Positions 1-6,514 of a DNA stretch of 14,415 nt are shown piece after piece; the first letter of the stretch is position 1; each line of letters opens with the position of its first letter. The notes beneath the pieces were generated by a model, which made no database searches, was not told the DNA's origin, and saw nothing but the letters and a program-made list of their open reading frames with translations. A program made the position numbers and the translations under genes. The stretch is from SZUA-426 sp041666155 (GTDB taxonomy: Bacteria; Spirochaetota; Spirochaetia; Treponematales; Breznakiellaceae): assembly GCA_041666155.1 (NCBI GenBank), contig JBAYHM010000098.1:1-14415 (forward strand), written 5' to 3'.

Positions 1-1
1 A

Positions 2-697
2 ACCGCGGTGCTCAAGAACACGCAAGCGGTGGAGATCATGACCGCGCCTTCGGCCCATCCGCATGTCAACTGGCTGCGCGCCGTGCGTACGGCAAAGGCC
101 CGCGGCAAAATCCGCGCCTGGCTCGTTCAGAATGACGAGAGCCTCATTATTGACCGAAACATCGTCGCCAAAAAGAAAGAACCGACGATACTCCCATTGC
201 CTAGCCCGCAAGCGCCGCTGGTCCAGAATGTTTCCGGTCTTATTTCCTCTTCAAGCGTCCTGCACGTACGTGTTGAGGATGAGCGAAATATGATGATCCG
301 GTTCGCGAACTGCTGTCGCCCAGTGACCGGAGACGCCATTATCGGATATGTCTCCCGAGGCCGCGGCATCATCGTACATCGCCGAAACTGTAAAAATGCC
401 CTTGCTATTCCGGATTTTGAGGAACGCAAGATCGATGTCGAATGGGAAAATACCGCCTCGCACCTGGTTAAGCGATTCAGGGTGGAGGCGCGGCGAACTT
501 CGGATCTCTTTTCGGAAATAGAAGGCGCGGTCCGCAAGCACCAAGGGCACTTGATTCAGGGCCGTTTGGAAGAATCGGAGATGAACCGGCTAACAGGCTA
601 TTTTACGATGGAACTGGAGGACCGAGATGACCTCAAAAAGGTTCTGAAAAACTTGCGCGGCATACCCTCGGTTCTCGCAATACAAATAACGTCCTAG
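2..697 (+). CDS. rel: Rel/SpoT-family (p)ppGpp synthetase/hydrolase, C-terminal part (5' end outside window)
   Basis: This is the regulatory half of a long RelA/SpoT homolog, the stringent-response enzyme that makes and/or degrades (p)ppGpp. The frame is open from base 2, so the hydrolase, synthetase and most of the TGS domain lie upstream. Visible parts, numbered from the GTG at base 8, are: the end of TGS with the family-typical NWLRAVRTAKARGKIRAWL (about 21-39); a short linker rich in Lys and Pro; the zinc-finger/conserved-cysteine domain with FANCCRPVTGDAIIGYV (Cys102, Cys103, His124, Cys128); and a C-terminal ACT domain (about 153-229). Oddly, only about 66 residues separate the KIR of the TGS end from the CC pair, roughly half of what I recall for typical Rel proteins, so the alpha-helical domain seems largely absent. 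Stop TAG at 695-697. It converges on the CBS-ACT gene. Family assignment is firm; RelA versus SpoT activity cannot be told from this part. Confidence 0.93.
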   Translation, partial: TAVLKNTQAVEIMTAPSAHPHVNWLRAVRTAKARGKIRAWLVQNDESLIIDRNIVAKKKEPTILPLPSPQAPLVQNVSGLISSSSVLHVRVEDERNMMIRFANCCRPVTGDAIIGYVSRGRGIIVHRRNCKNALAIPDFEERKIDVEWENTASHLVKRFRVEARRTSDLFSEIEGAVRKHQGHLIQGRLEESEMNRLTGYFTMELEDRDDLKKVLKNLRGIPSVLAIQITS

Positions 698-713
698 CAG
701 TATGCCGGGACGT
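689..713. terminator. Weak candidate bidirectional hairpin between convergent genes
   Basis: A 6-bp perfect stem, ACGTCC (689-694) with GGACGT (708-713), encloses a 13-nt loop and overlaps the rel stop codon. It sits where rel and the CBS-ACT gene converge, so it could help end transcription both ways. On the minus strand it is followed by TATTTGTATT, which is T-rich but not a clean T-run; on the plus strand by ACTTTATT. The stem is short and the loop large, so this is a suggestion only. Confidence 0.25.
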
Positions 714-716
714 ACT

Positions 717-1364
717 TTATTGCTGCTCCCTAACATCGATGATACGTTCCACGAATGGGGAAATAACATCCAAGAGTTTCTGTCGTGGTACCCCTTGCAC
801 TTTCATCGTGCAATACCAATTAGTCGGATCTTCGCCGTCAAAAGTTGCCAAGGAAAGAATATTGCCTTCCGCCGCGGCTATGGCGCCGGCGATCGCGGCT
901 AACTCACCCTTCTTTTCAGGAATCAAAATGGTAAGTCGCACTCCCGAGTGTCGGGCGCCGAACATCTCGACGAAAAGCCTGAAAAGATCCGACTCCGTTA
1001 TGATGCCGACCAGAATATCGCCGCGCAGAACCGGGAGCCCGGAGATATTGTTGTCAGCCATGAACCGAGCGGCTTCCTCGATCGGGTAGTCTTCGGTTGC
1101 CGTGAGCGGATTTTTGGTCATGACCGAATCTATTCTCAATTTTGAGATAAGGTAGTGAAGTTCATACATATCCAACGACGTGGCCGGCGCGGCCGAGGCG
1201 TGGATGAGATCGGAAGAGGTGACTATACCTATTAATTTGCCGCTTTTATCCACAACGGGAAGGCGATGGATTTTCTCACGGCGCATAATTGCCTGCGCTT
1301 CGGGCACCGAGATGTCGGGGGAAACGGTAACCGGATTCTTCGTCATACAACGACCGACGTTCAC
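717..1364 (-). CDS. CBS-CBS-ACT domain protein, probable ligand-sensing regulator
   Basis: A 215-residue cytosolic protein with no membrane segment. It has two CBS domains (about 1-56 and 78-132), each opening with the typical VxxxMTKNPxTxxxD pattern and closing with GIVTSSDL or GIITESDL. An ACT-type domain follows (about 140-215). CBS pairs usually bind adenosine nucleotides and ACT domains usually bind amino acids. The layout resembles AcuB-like proteins, but acetoin metabolism cannot be inferred. No DNA-binding or catalytic domain is visible, so the output is unknown. The start is GTG at 1364, preceded by GAGGAGG with a 6-nt spacer, much better than any internal ATG. The gene follows livF by 79 nt on the same strand with no clear terminator between them and has a candidate promoter in the gap, so it may be expressed both with the liv genes and on its own. 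A role in sensing branched-chain amino acids is my inference from position. Confidence 0.88.
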   Translation of the reverse strand: MNVGRCMTKNPVTVSPDISVPEAQAIMRREKIHRLPVVDKSGKLIGIVTSSDLIHASAAPATSLDMYELHYLISKLRIDSVMTKNPLTATEDYPIEEAARFMADNNISGLPVLRGDILVGIITESDLFRLFVEMFGARHSGVRLTILIPEKKGELAAIAGAIAAAEGNILSLATFDGEDPTNWYCTMKVQGVPRQKLLDVISPFVERIIDVREQQ

Positions 1365-1401
1365 GATGAACCTCCTCAGGCGCCGTTACGCACCCAAATT
1401 C

Positions 1402-1430
1402 GTTATAAACCGTATCCAACGAAATCGCAA
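1402..1430 (-). promoter_or_regulatory. Candidate sigma70-type promoter for the CBS-ACT gene
   Basis: Read on the minus strand, TTGCGA (1430-1425) and TATAAC (1407-1402) are separated by exactly 17 nt. The -10 element ends 37 nt before the GTG start, which leaves room for a short leader and the strong SD. Both boxes deviate from consensus at one or two positions, so the call is moderate. Confidence 0.5.
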
Positions 1431-1443
1431 ATTGGCAAACGCC

Positions 1444-2157
1444 TCACAACCCGAGATACGCCTTCCGCACTTCTTCGTTGGCGAGCAACTTGTCCGACGA
1501 ATCCGCCATCTTGATGATACCGTTCTGGAGAACGTAGCCTTTGTGGGCGATCTTAAGCGCCATGTTGGCATTTTGTTCGACCAGGAAGATTGTTGTCTTT
1601 CTCTGCTCATTGATACGCTTAATGATCTCAAAAATATGCTGCACGATCAACGGAGCAAGGCCAAGCGACGGTTCGTCCAGCAACAGGACTGTCGGCCGCG
1701 CCATGAGCGCCCGCGAAATGGCGAGCATTTGCTGCTCGCCGCCGGAAAGCGTTCCACCCTGCTGGTGTCGTCGTTCCGCCAACCTAGGAAAAAGTTCAAA
1801 CACCTCATCCAGATCGTGCTTCACGCCATCTTTATCATTACGGAGAAACGCGCCCATATCAAGATTTTCCGAAACCGTCAGCAGGGGGAAAATTCGCCGA
1901 CCTTCCGGCACTTGAGAAATTCCCATTTGGACTATTTTATGCGGGCTTACCTGGGAAATATCCTTACCATTCAAGAGAATCTCACCCGAACGGATCGGAG
2001 TAATTCCACAGATGGACATCAGTGTTGTTGTCTTACCTGCACCGTTCGCGCCTATCAGCGTGACGATCTCGCCCTCTTCCACGGAAAGGGAAATATTCTT
2101 CAAGGCCTGAATATTGCCGTAGTACGTACTAATGTTCTTGACTTCCATCAGAGCCAT
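1444..2157 (-). CDS. livF: Branched-chain amino acid ABC transporter ATP-binding protein LivF
   Basis: This is one of the two ATPase subunits that power high-affinity uptake of Leu/Ile/Val at the inner membrane. The 237 residues match the usual LivF length. Visible motifs are Walker A GANGAGKT (36-43), the Q-loop around Gln82, signature LSGGE (137-141), and Walker B VLLLDEP with catalytic Glu (157-163). The sequence FLVEQNANMAL (191-201) carries Gln where most ABC ATPases have the switch histidine, a LivF hallmark that separates it from LivG. The phrase SQVPEGRRIFPLLTVSENL (81-99) is also typical. Its ATG lies one base after the livG stop (TGATATG), pointing to translational coupling. It is the last transporter gene of the operon. 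Nothing looks damaged. Confidence 0.96.
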   Translation of the reverse strand: MALMEVKNISTYYGNIQALKNISLSVEEGEIVTLIGANGAGKTTTLMSICGITPIRSGEILLNGKDISQVSPHKIVQMGISQVPEGRRIFPLLTVSENLDMGAFLRNDKDGVKHDLDEVFELFPRLAERRHQQGGTLSGGEQQMLAISRALMARPTVLLLDEPSLGLAPLIVQHIFEIIKRINEQRKTTIFLVEQNANMALKIAHKGYVLQNGIIKMADSSDKLLANEEVRKAYLGL

Positions 2158-2158
2158 A

Positions 2159-2947
2159 TCATTCTCCTAAGTAGGCCTTGATCACTTCGCGATTGCTCTT
2201 GATTTCCAGCGGAGTGCCTTCGGCGATCAGACGGCCATAATCAAGCACATAGATACGCTCCGAAACGTTCATCACCAGACTCATATCGTGTTCAATCAGC
2301 AGGATTGTCACTTTTTCCTGTTCGCGAATCAGATTGATCGTCTCTTCAAGTTCTTTCGTCTCGTGAGGGTTCATACCAGCTACCGGCTCGTCCAAAAGAA
2401 GCAGAAAAGGATCAGTAGCGAGCGCGCGTGCGATCTCCAATCGGCGTTGAGCGCCATACGGCAGATTCCGTGCGGTTTCGTTCACGAATTGGTCAAGTCT
2501 GATTTTCTTGAGAATCTCATAACTCTCATCCAAAATCCGCTGCTCTTCTTCCCGGGTACGCCGATCCCGCACAATCGCACTCAGAATCCCTCCTTTGAGG
2601 GAATTGTGACGCCCTATCATCACGTTTTCAAGTACGCTCATATTGGAGAACAGTCTGATATTCTGGAACGTCCGCGCCAGTCCCTTATTGTTGATCAGGT
2701 GAGGCTTCAAACCCTGAATCTTCTCTTTTCCGCCGTCCGAATCAACTATCGATACCGTACCCTCGGTCGGCTTGTACACACCGGTGATACAGTTGAAGAT
2801 GGTGGTCTTGCCGGCGCCGTTCGGACCGATAAGCGCCGCGATTTCTCCTGAGTTTATATGCATCGAAACGCAATCGATGGCCCGGAGTCCGCCGAAGACC
2901 ATCGACAGATCTTCGATTTCGAGAATTGGTTTCATCTCGCTCGTCAT
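2159..2947 (-). CDS. livG: Branched-chain amino acid ABC transporter ATP-binding protein LivG
   Basis: This is the second ATPase subunit, expected to pair with LivF beneath the LivH-LivM channel. It has 262 residues, normal for LivG. Motifs are Walker A GPNGAGKTT (41-49), Q-loop in LARTFQNIRLF (90-100, Gln95), signature region NLPYGAQRRLEIARAL (161-176), Walker B LLLLDEP with catalytic Glu187, and switch His220 in LLIEHDM. The signature reads PYGAQ rather than SGGQ, a variation I recall as common in LivG and not a defect. The ending KAYLGE is also family-typical. The start ATG at 2947 shares an ATGA overlap with the livM stop and is preceded by GAGG seven bases upstream, which favours it over the in-frame ATG four codons later. 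Confidence 0.96.
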   Translation of the reverse strand: MTSEMKPILEIEDLSMVFGGLRAIDCVSMHINSGEIAALIGPNGAGKTTIFNCITGVYKPTEGTVSIVDSDGGKEKIQGLKPHLINNKGLARTFQNIRLFSNMSVLENVMIGRHNSLKGGILSAIVRDRRTREEEQRILDESYEILKKIRLDQFVNETARNLPYGAQRRLEIARALATDPFLLLLDEPVAGMNPHETKELEETINLIREQEKVTILLIEHDMSLVMNVSERIYVLDYGRLIAEGTPLEIKSNREVIKAYLGE

Positions 2948-4236
2948 ACTCTAACCTCATGCCCCGAATCGGCGCTGTTTTTCTTAACGAAGTAGTACGA
3001 TTTCCGTTTCCGCGGAATAAGGCCATCCGGTTTAAAAATAATGATGACTATCATTGCTATTCCGTAAATAAGCATACGATACTGAGCCAAGGGTCTGAAA
3101 TACTCGGGGAGGAGTTTGAGCAACATAGCGCCGACGATAGCGCCCGGGATTGACCCCTGACCGCCGATTACGACGGCCATCAAGATCATGACCGATTCCC
3201 AAAGCGTAAAACTGTCCGGATTGATATAGGTTGTTTGCGCCGCAAGCACAACGCCGGCGATTCCCGCCCAAAAAGCGCCAAGCGCAAAAGTCACCAGCTT
3301 GTTGTGAACAAGATCGATACCCATGGACTGGCAGGCAATCTCATCCTCGCGCATGGCTTCCAAAGCGCGACCGACACGAGAATCCTCAAGCCGTCTCACA
3401 ATGAAAACGGTCAAAACGACCAAGATCACCGCGATATAGTAAATGTAGGTAGCAGCCTGCTTCGGAGGCAATTTAAAGCCTAAGAACCATGGTCGTGGAA
3501 TCAAACTGATTCCGGTAGCGCCACCGGTAATATCGCTCGCGTTCTGTAGAACCATTCGGACTATTTCACCGAAAGCCAACGTTATGATTGCCAGGTAGTC
3601 GCCTCTCAGACGAAGAACCGGCAAACTCAGCAAAACGCCGAAAACGGTCGCGATGATGCCAGCCATCGGTAAGGCTATCCAAAACAACCATCCGGTATCA
3701 AAGCCGGCGCTCACGAATTGAGGACCGACGAATTTCCACAAAAAACCATACGTATACGCGCCGACCGCGAAAAAAGCGGCATAACCCAAGTTGAGGAGCC
3801 CGCCCCAACCGACCACAATATTGAGTCCCAGCGCGAGCATCACGTAAATGAGCGCGGTGATCATGATGTTCGTGTGGTACATTCCGAGCGCGAAAGGATA
3901 GACGGCGACACAAAGGACAAATAATGCGACAGTCGCCAGTCGGATCGTTTTGTTGGACTCAAAAATCTGGAATCTGCCCATTATCTTCGAGGAAAACGAT
4001 GACCCGGCAGGTTTCTCCACCCTCGTCGAGGACCATTCGAGAGCACGCCGCCATACGAAAGACAGTACAAAGGACGCAATAGCGATGATAGGCAGGTACG
4101 ACCAACGGAATTGGACGGTAGCTTTACTCATCGCAACATTTACTTTCATCACAATCAATGGGAAAAGCAAAACCGTAAACCAGGCGGCTTGCGCTAGGGA
4201 TCCAAGAATCTCGGATTTCAGACCGTTTTGACGCAT
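2944..4236 (-). CDS. livM: Branched-chain amino acid ABC transporter permease LivM
   Basis: An inner-membrane permease that forms the translocation channel with LivH. The 430 residues include many hydrophobic helices. The N-terminal roughly 120 residues hold extra membrane segments and a polar stretch (around 65-90) before the core; long N-terminal regions are also known in proteobacterial LivM, so this is not unusual. Core signatures are LGLNIVVGWGGLLNLGYAAF, the cytoplasmic coupling-loop region LEAMREDEIACQSMGID that should contact an ATPase, and VVIGGQGSIPGAIVGA near the C-terminus. The last residues are a basic, polar cytoplasmic tail. The gene begins four bases after the livH stop and its own stop overlaps the livG start by four bases, so livH, livM and livG are probably translated in a coupled way. 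Confidence 0.94.
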   Translation of the reverse strand: MRQNGLKSEILGSLAQAAWFTVLLFPLIVMKVNVAMSKATVQFRWSYLPIIAIASFVLSFVWRRALEWSSTRVEKPAGSSFSSKIMGRFQIFESNKTIRLATVALFVLCVAVYPFALGMYHTNIMITALIYVMLALGLNIVVGWGGLLNLGYAAFFAVGAYTYGFLWKFVGPQFVSAGFDTGWLFWIALPMAGIIATVFGVLLSLPVLRLRGDYLAIITLAFGEIVRMVLQNASDITGGATGISLIPRPWFLGFKLPPKQAATYIYYIAVILVVLTVFIVRRLEDSRVGRALEAMREDEIACQSMGIDLVHNKLVTFALGAFWAGIAGVVLAAQTTYINPDSFTLWESVMILMAVVIGGQGSIPGAIVGAMLLKLLPEYFRPLAQYRMLIYGIAMIVIIIFKPDGLIPRKRKSYYFVKKNSADSGHEVRV

Positions 4237-4240
4237 TGCT

Positions 4241-5143
4241 CTATACCTTTTGGTTCTGATTCTTGCCGAGAACGCCGGCAGGTTTCAGAATGAGGATCAG
4301 TATCAGTATAATGAACGCAAAAGCGTCCTCGTAATCGCTGGAAATGTAACCGGTTCCCAGACTTTCGGTCCAACCAAGAATAAAACTACCAATGACCGCG
4401 CCGGGAATGCTTCCGATGCCCCCGAGGACCGCCGCGACGAACGCCTTAATTCCGGCGACAAAGCCGATATAGTAATTGATTTGGCCCATGTAAGAACAAA
4501 TGAGTACTCCGCCTATCGCAGCCAAAGCGGACCCGATCACAAAGGTCACCGAGATGACTTGATTGACGTTGATGCCCACTAACTGCGCCATATTAGTGTC
4601 TTGAGCAGTCGCGCGCATCGCTTTTCCGATCCGGGTAAATTTTATAAGAACGGTCAAAAGAATCATGATGACCGAAGTAGTACCAAGAATAATGACTTGT
4701 GTTGAATTGATGTATTCCGTCACAGGTTCAAGGAACGAAAGTTCAGGGAGATAGGAGGGGAACGCAAGGTACTTTTCCGTTTGCATGAGAAGTACGAAAT
4801 TCTGAAGGATCATCGAAATACCGATAGCGCTGATCAAGGCGGAAAGTCGAGGCTTATTACGAAGAGGACGATACGCCAAACGTTCGATTGTAAAACCGTA
4901 AGCGGAAGAAAAAACAACGGCCGCGAATATCGAAAGGACTAAAACCAGAGGAACAGGTAAGCCGAGGGTAAACAAGTAACCGCCGAGGATCAAGGCAGTA
5001 AATCCACCGATCATGTAGATTTCACCGTGCGCAAAGTTGATGAGCTGCACGATTCCGTACACCATCGTATACCCTAAGGAAATAAGGGCATAAATGCTGC
5101 CTTTTGCCGTACCGCTCAAAAATAGTTGTAGAAAATAATCCAT
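4241..5143 (-). CDS. livH: Branched-chain amino acid ABC transporter permease LivH
   Basis: The partner inner-membrane permease, 300 residues and close to the family norm, with about eight hydrophobic segments. Diagnostic stretches are YGIVQLINFAHGEIYMIGGF (29-48), the coupling region KAMRATAQDTNMAQLVGIN, and AAVLGGIGSIPGAVIGSFIL. The C-terminus is a long Ile/Leu helix ending KPAGVLGKNQNQKV, as usual for LivH. The ATG at 5143 has an AGGT SD a few bases upstream. It is separated from the livJ-like gene by 84 nt containing a strong hairpin followed by T7, so its expression is probably lower than that of the binding protein. There is no alternative candidate function. Confidence 0.95.
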   Translation of the reverse strand: MDYFLQLFLSGTAKGSIYALISLGYTMVYGIVQLINFAHGEIYMIGGFTALILGGYLFTLGLPVPLVLVLSIFAAVVFSSAYGFTIERLAYRPLRNKPRLSALISAIGISMILQNFVLLMQTEKYLAFPSYLPELSFLEPVTEYINSTQVIILGTTSVIMILLTVLIKFTRIGKAMRATAQDTNMAQLVGINVNQVISVTFVIGSALAAIGGVLICSYMGQINYYIGFVAGIKAFVAAVLGGIGSIPGAVIGSFILGWTESLGTGYISSDYEDAFAFIILILILILKPAGVLGKNQNQKV

Positions 5144-5155
5144 GCTACCTGTCCC

Positions 5156-5198
5156 AAAAAAATGGAGCCGTTCCGGCAGGCTGGCTAACCGGAACGGC
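5156..5198 (-). terminator. Intercistronic hairpin-T7 (leaky terminator/attenuator) between livJ and livH
   Basis: On the minus strand GCCGTTCCGG (5198-5189) pairs perfectly with CCGGAACGGC (5176-5167), a 10-bp GC-rich stem with a 12-nt loop. Four bases later comes T7 (5162-5156). The element lies inside the operon, between the binding-protein gene and the permease gene. The four-base spacer before the T-run should make termination incomplete. Such structures are known to set excess binding protein over membrane subunits and to protect upstream mRNA from 3' decay. Confidence 0.7.
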
Positions 5199-5227
5199 CG
5201 TAAGAGCGATCGCGGAAGTACGACCCC

Positions 5228-6334
5228 TTATTTCAGTTCGACGTATTTGCCTTTCTGAACCTGATACACTGAGAAACCGAATCCGATAACGTCTCCACGT
5301 TTATCGAAGCTGATTTTGCCGAGCGGCGTTTCGACGTATTCGGATTGAAGTGCTTTTACGATGGCTTCGTATTGGGTGCTTTTCGCTTTTTCAATCGCGT
5401 TCACGACAGCCATGGTAGCGGCGTACGCATTGAGGAAAAAGGCGCCCGGTTCTTCTTTGTACTTTGCCTTATGGTCGGCAACGGCCTTGACTGCCAAGGG
5501 GTTGGTGCTCGTATCCTTCGGTCCGGTCGCATATACACCTTCGGCGTATTTTCCGGCTACTGAAATGAAGGTATCGTCCTTCACGCCATCGTCGGAAACG
5601 AAGGGGATCTTGATCGATTTGGCCCGCATTTGTTGTACGAGTTTTGAAGCTTCCGGATGGTAGCCTCCCCACACGACGCCTGCGGCCTTTGACTTACCGA
5701 TTTTGTTGACAATAGCGGAATAATCCGGAGCGCCGGGATTCACGCCTTCAAAGAGAACAACTTTGATTCCACTCGCTTCGGCGGCTTGTTTACAAAGCTC
5801 AGCGAAACCCTTGCCGTAGTCACCCTTATCGTGGAGAACTGCGAGTGTCTTGAGCTTAAGCTTATCTTTAATAAACGCTACAGCCAGTTTCGCTTGAGCA
5901 TCATCCGGCGCGATAGTCCGGAAAAAGTTCGGATATTCGCCGCTTTGAGTCAGCGGAGGATTAGTGGCGGAGGGAGAAATGGTAACGACTTTGGAATCTT
6001 TATAAATTCCTAAGGCGGCCTTGGTAGCACCGCTGCAAATGTGACCGATTACGGCAGAAACATCTTTACTTACGATCTTTGAGGCGGTGTTAGTCGCTAC
6101 TTCCGGTTTACACTGATCGTCTTCAATAACAAGTTCGATTTGCTTACCGTTGATACCGCCACGTGCGTTGACGTCGGCGACGACAAGCTCTGCGGCTTTC
6201 ACCGAAGGCAAACCGTAGGAAGCCAAATCGCCCGAATGAGCACCCGCGACGCCGATTCTGATGGTTCCGCTTTGCGCAAAGCCGGCGGAAGCAATCACTG
6301 CGACGATCGAAAAGACCATTAACGCCCTTTTCAT
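5228..6334 (-). CDS. livJ: Periplasmic branched-chain amino acid-binding protein, LivJ/LivK-like
   Basis: This type I periplasmic binding protein delivers Leu/Ile/Val (or a related amino acid) to LivHMGF. It has 368 residues from the chosen start. Residues 1-20 form a signal peptide (MKRALMVFSIVAVIASAGFA) with a probable signal peptidase I site before Gln21. There is no lipobox Cys, so the mature protein should be soluble in the periplasm. The mature part opens TIRIGVAGAHSGDLASYG, and SPSATNPPLTQSGEY matches the ligand-binding strand of LivJ. Cys75 and Cys100 (DDQCKP, GHICSG) correspond to the conserved LivJ disulfide pair. The frame is open to 6421, but the ATG at 6334 is preceded by GGGGGA at good spacing and begins the signal peptide directly; the ATG at 6346 lacks an SD. 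It is the first gene after the promoter. Exact specificity cannot be read from sequence. Confidence 0.93.
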   Translation of the reverse strand: MKRALMVFSIVAVIASAGFAQSGTIRIGVAGAHSGDLASYGLPSVKAAELVVADVNARGGINGKQIELVIEDDQCKPEVATNTASKIVSKDVSAVIGHICSGATKAALGIYKDSKVVTISPSATNPPLTQSGEYPNFFRTIAPDDAQAKLAVAFIKDKLKLKTLAVLHDKGDYGKGFAELCKQAAEASGIKVVLFEGVNPGAPDYSAIVNKIGKSKAAGVVWGGYHPEASKLVQQMRAKSIKIPFVSDDGVKDDTFISVAGKYAEGVYATGPKDTSTNPLAVKAVADHKAKYKEEPGAFFLNAYAATMAVVNAIEKAKSTQYEAIVKALQSEYVETPLGKISFDKRGDVIGFGFSVYQVQKGKYVELK

Positions 6335-6359
6335 TTTTTCCCCCATTGGACTCAATACC

Positions 6360-6395
6360 GCTCCCTTAAGAGAGCTGGATAACCAACATATATGT
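6360..6395 (-). promoter_or_regulatory. Small palindromes in the liv leader (possible operator or RNA hairpin)
   Basis: Two symmetric elements lie in the roughly 70-nt leader downstream of the liv promoter. ACATATATGT (6386-6395) is a perfect 10-bp palindrome just after the expected transcription start. GCTCTC-TTAA-GGGAGC (6375-6360, minus strand) is a 6-bp stem with one G-U pair and a four-base loop. Either could be an operator, an mRNA-stabilising hairpin, or chance in AT-rich DNA. No regulator can be assigned. Confidence 0.25.
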
Positions 6396-6410
6396 CTTTT
6401 AATATCTGGA

Positions 6411-6440
6411 ATAATACGCACTGTTTTTCCGACATGTCAA
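6411..6440 (-). promoter_or_regulatory. Sigma70-type promoter of the liv operon
   Basis: On the minus strand a perfect -35 box TTGACA (6440-6435) and a near-consensus -10 box TATTAT (6416-6411) are separated by 18 nt. Transcription should start near 6404, giving a leader of about 70 nt to the livJ ATG at 6334. The -35 lies 16 nt downstream of the T-run that ends the ribosomal-protein unit, so the liv operon is transcriptionally separate. An 8-bp palindrome GACATGTC (6431-6438) overlaps the -35 box and could be a repressor site, though that is speculative. Confidence 0.8.
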
Positions 6441-6455
6441 TGTCCTTAACACCGC

Positions 6456-6491
6456 AAAAAAAATGCGACCCCCCTAAATAGGAAGGTCGCA
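6456..6491 (-). terminator. Intrinsic terminator of the ribosomal-protein/rpoA operon
   Basis: Read on the minus strand, TGCGACC (6491-6485) pairs with GGTCGCA (6470-6464). The inner bases TTCC and GGGG extend the stem to 11 bp with two G-U pairs and a TATTTA loop. T8 (6463-6456) follows immediately. This is a textbook rho-independent terminator, 23 nt after the stop codon of the small zinc-ribbon gene and directly before the liv promoter. Confidence 0.9.
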
Positions 6492-6514
6492 CCGGCTATA
6501 AAATCCCTAACCTG

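Noticed and set aside
1365..1443. Terminator after livF
   Set aside because: Only a tiny GGC/GCC stem is present and no T-run follows, so read-through into the CBS-ACT gene remains possible.
1180..2181. 333-residue open frame on the plus strand, the longest antisense ORF in the window
   Set aside because: It lies antisense to the CBS-ACT gene and livF, both with clear domain motifs. Its translation is Arg/His/Gln-rich with no recognisable motif, as expected of a shadow frame.
2440..2465. Degenerate ABC signature in LivG (PYGAQ instead of SGGQ)
   Set aside because: This variant is common in LivG proteins; all other catalytic motifs are intact.
2288..2851. 187-residue plus-strand open frame
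   Set aside because: Antisense to livG, whose ATPase motifs are intact; no SD-plus-domain support.
3870..4236. Long N-terminal region of LivM as a novel fusion
   Set aside because: LivM proteins of about 420-430 residues with extra N-terminal membrane segments are familiar from proteobacteria, so this is normal variation.
6335..6421. Longer N-terminus for the LivJ-like protein (start at 6421 or 6346)
   Set aside because: The ATG at 6334 has GGGGGA at good spacing and begins the signal peptide directly. The start at 6421 would lie upstream of the expected transcription start.
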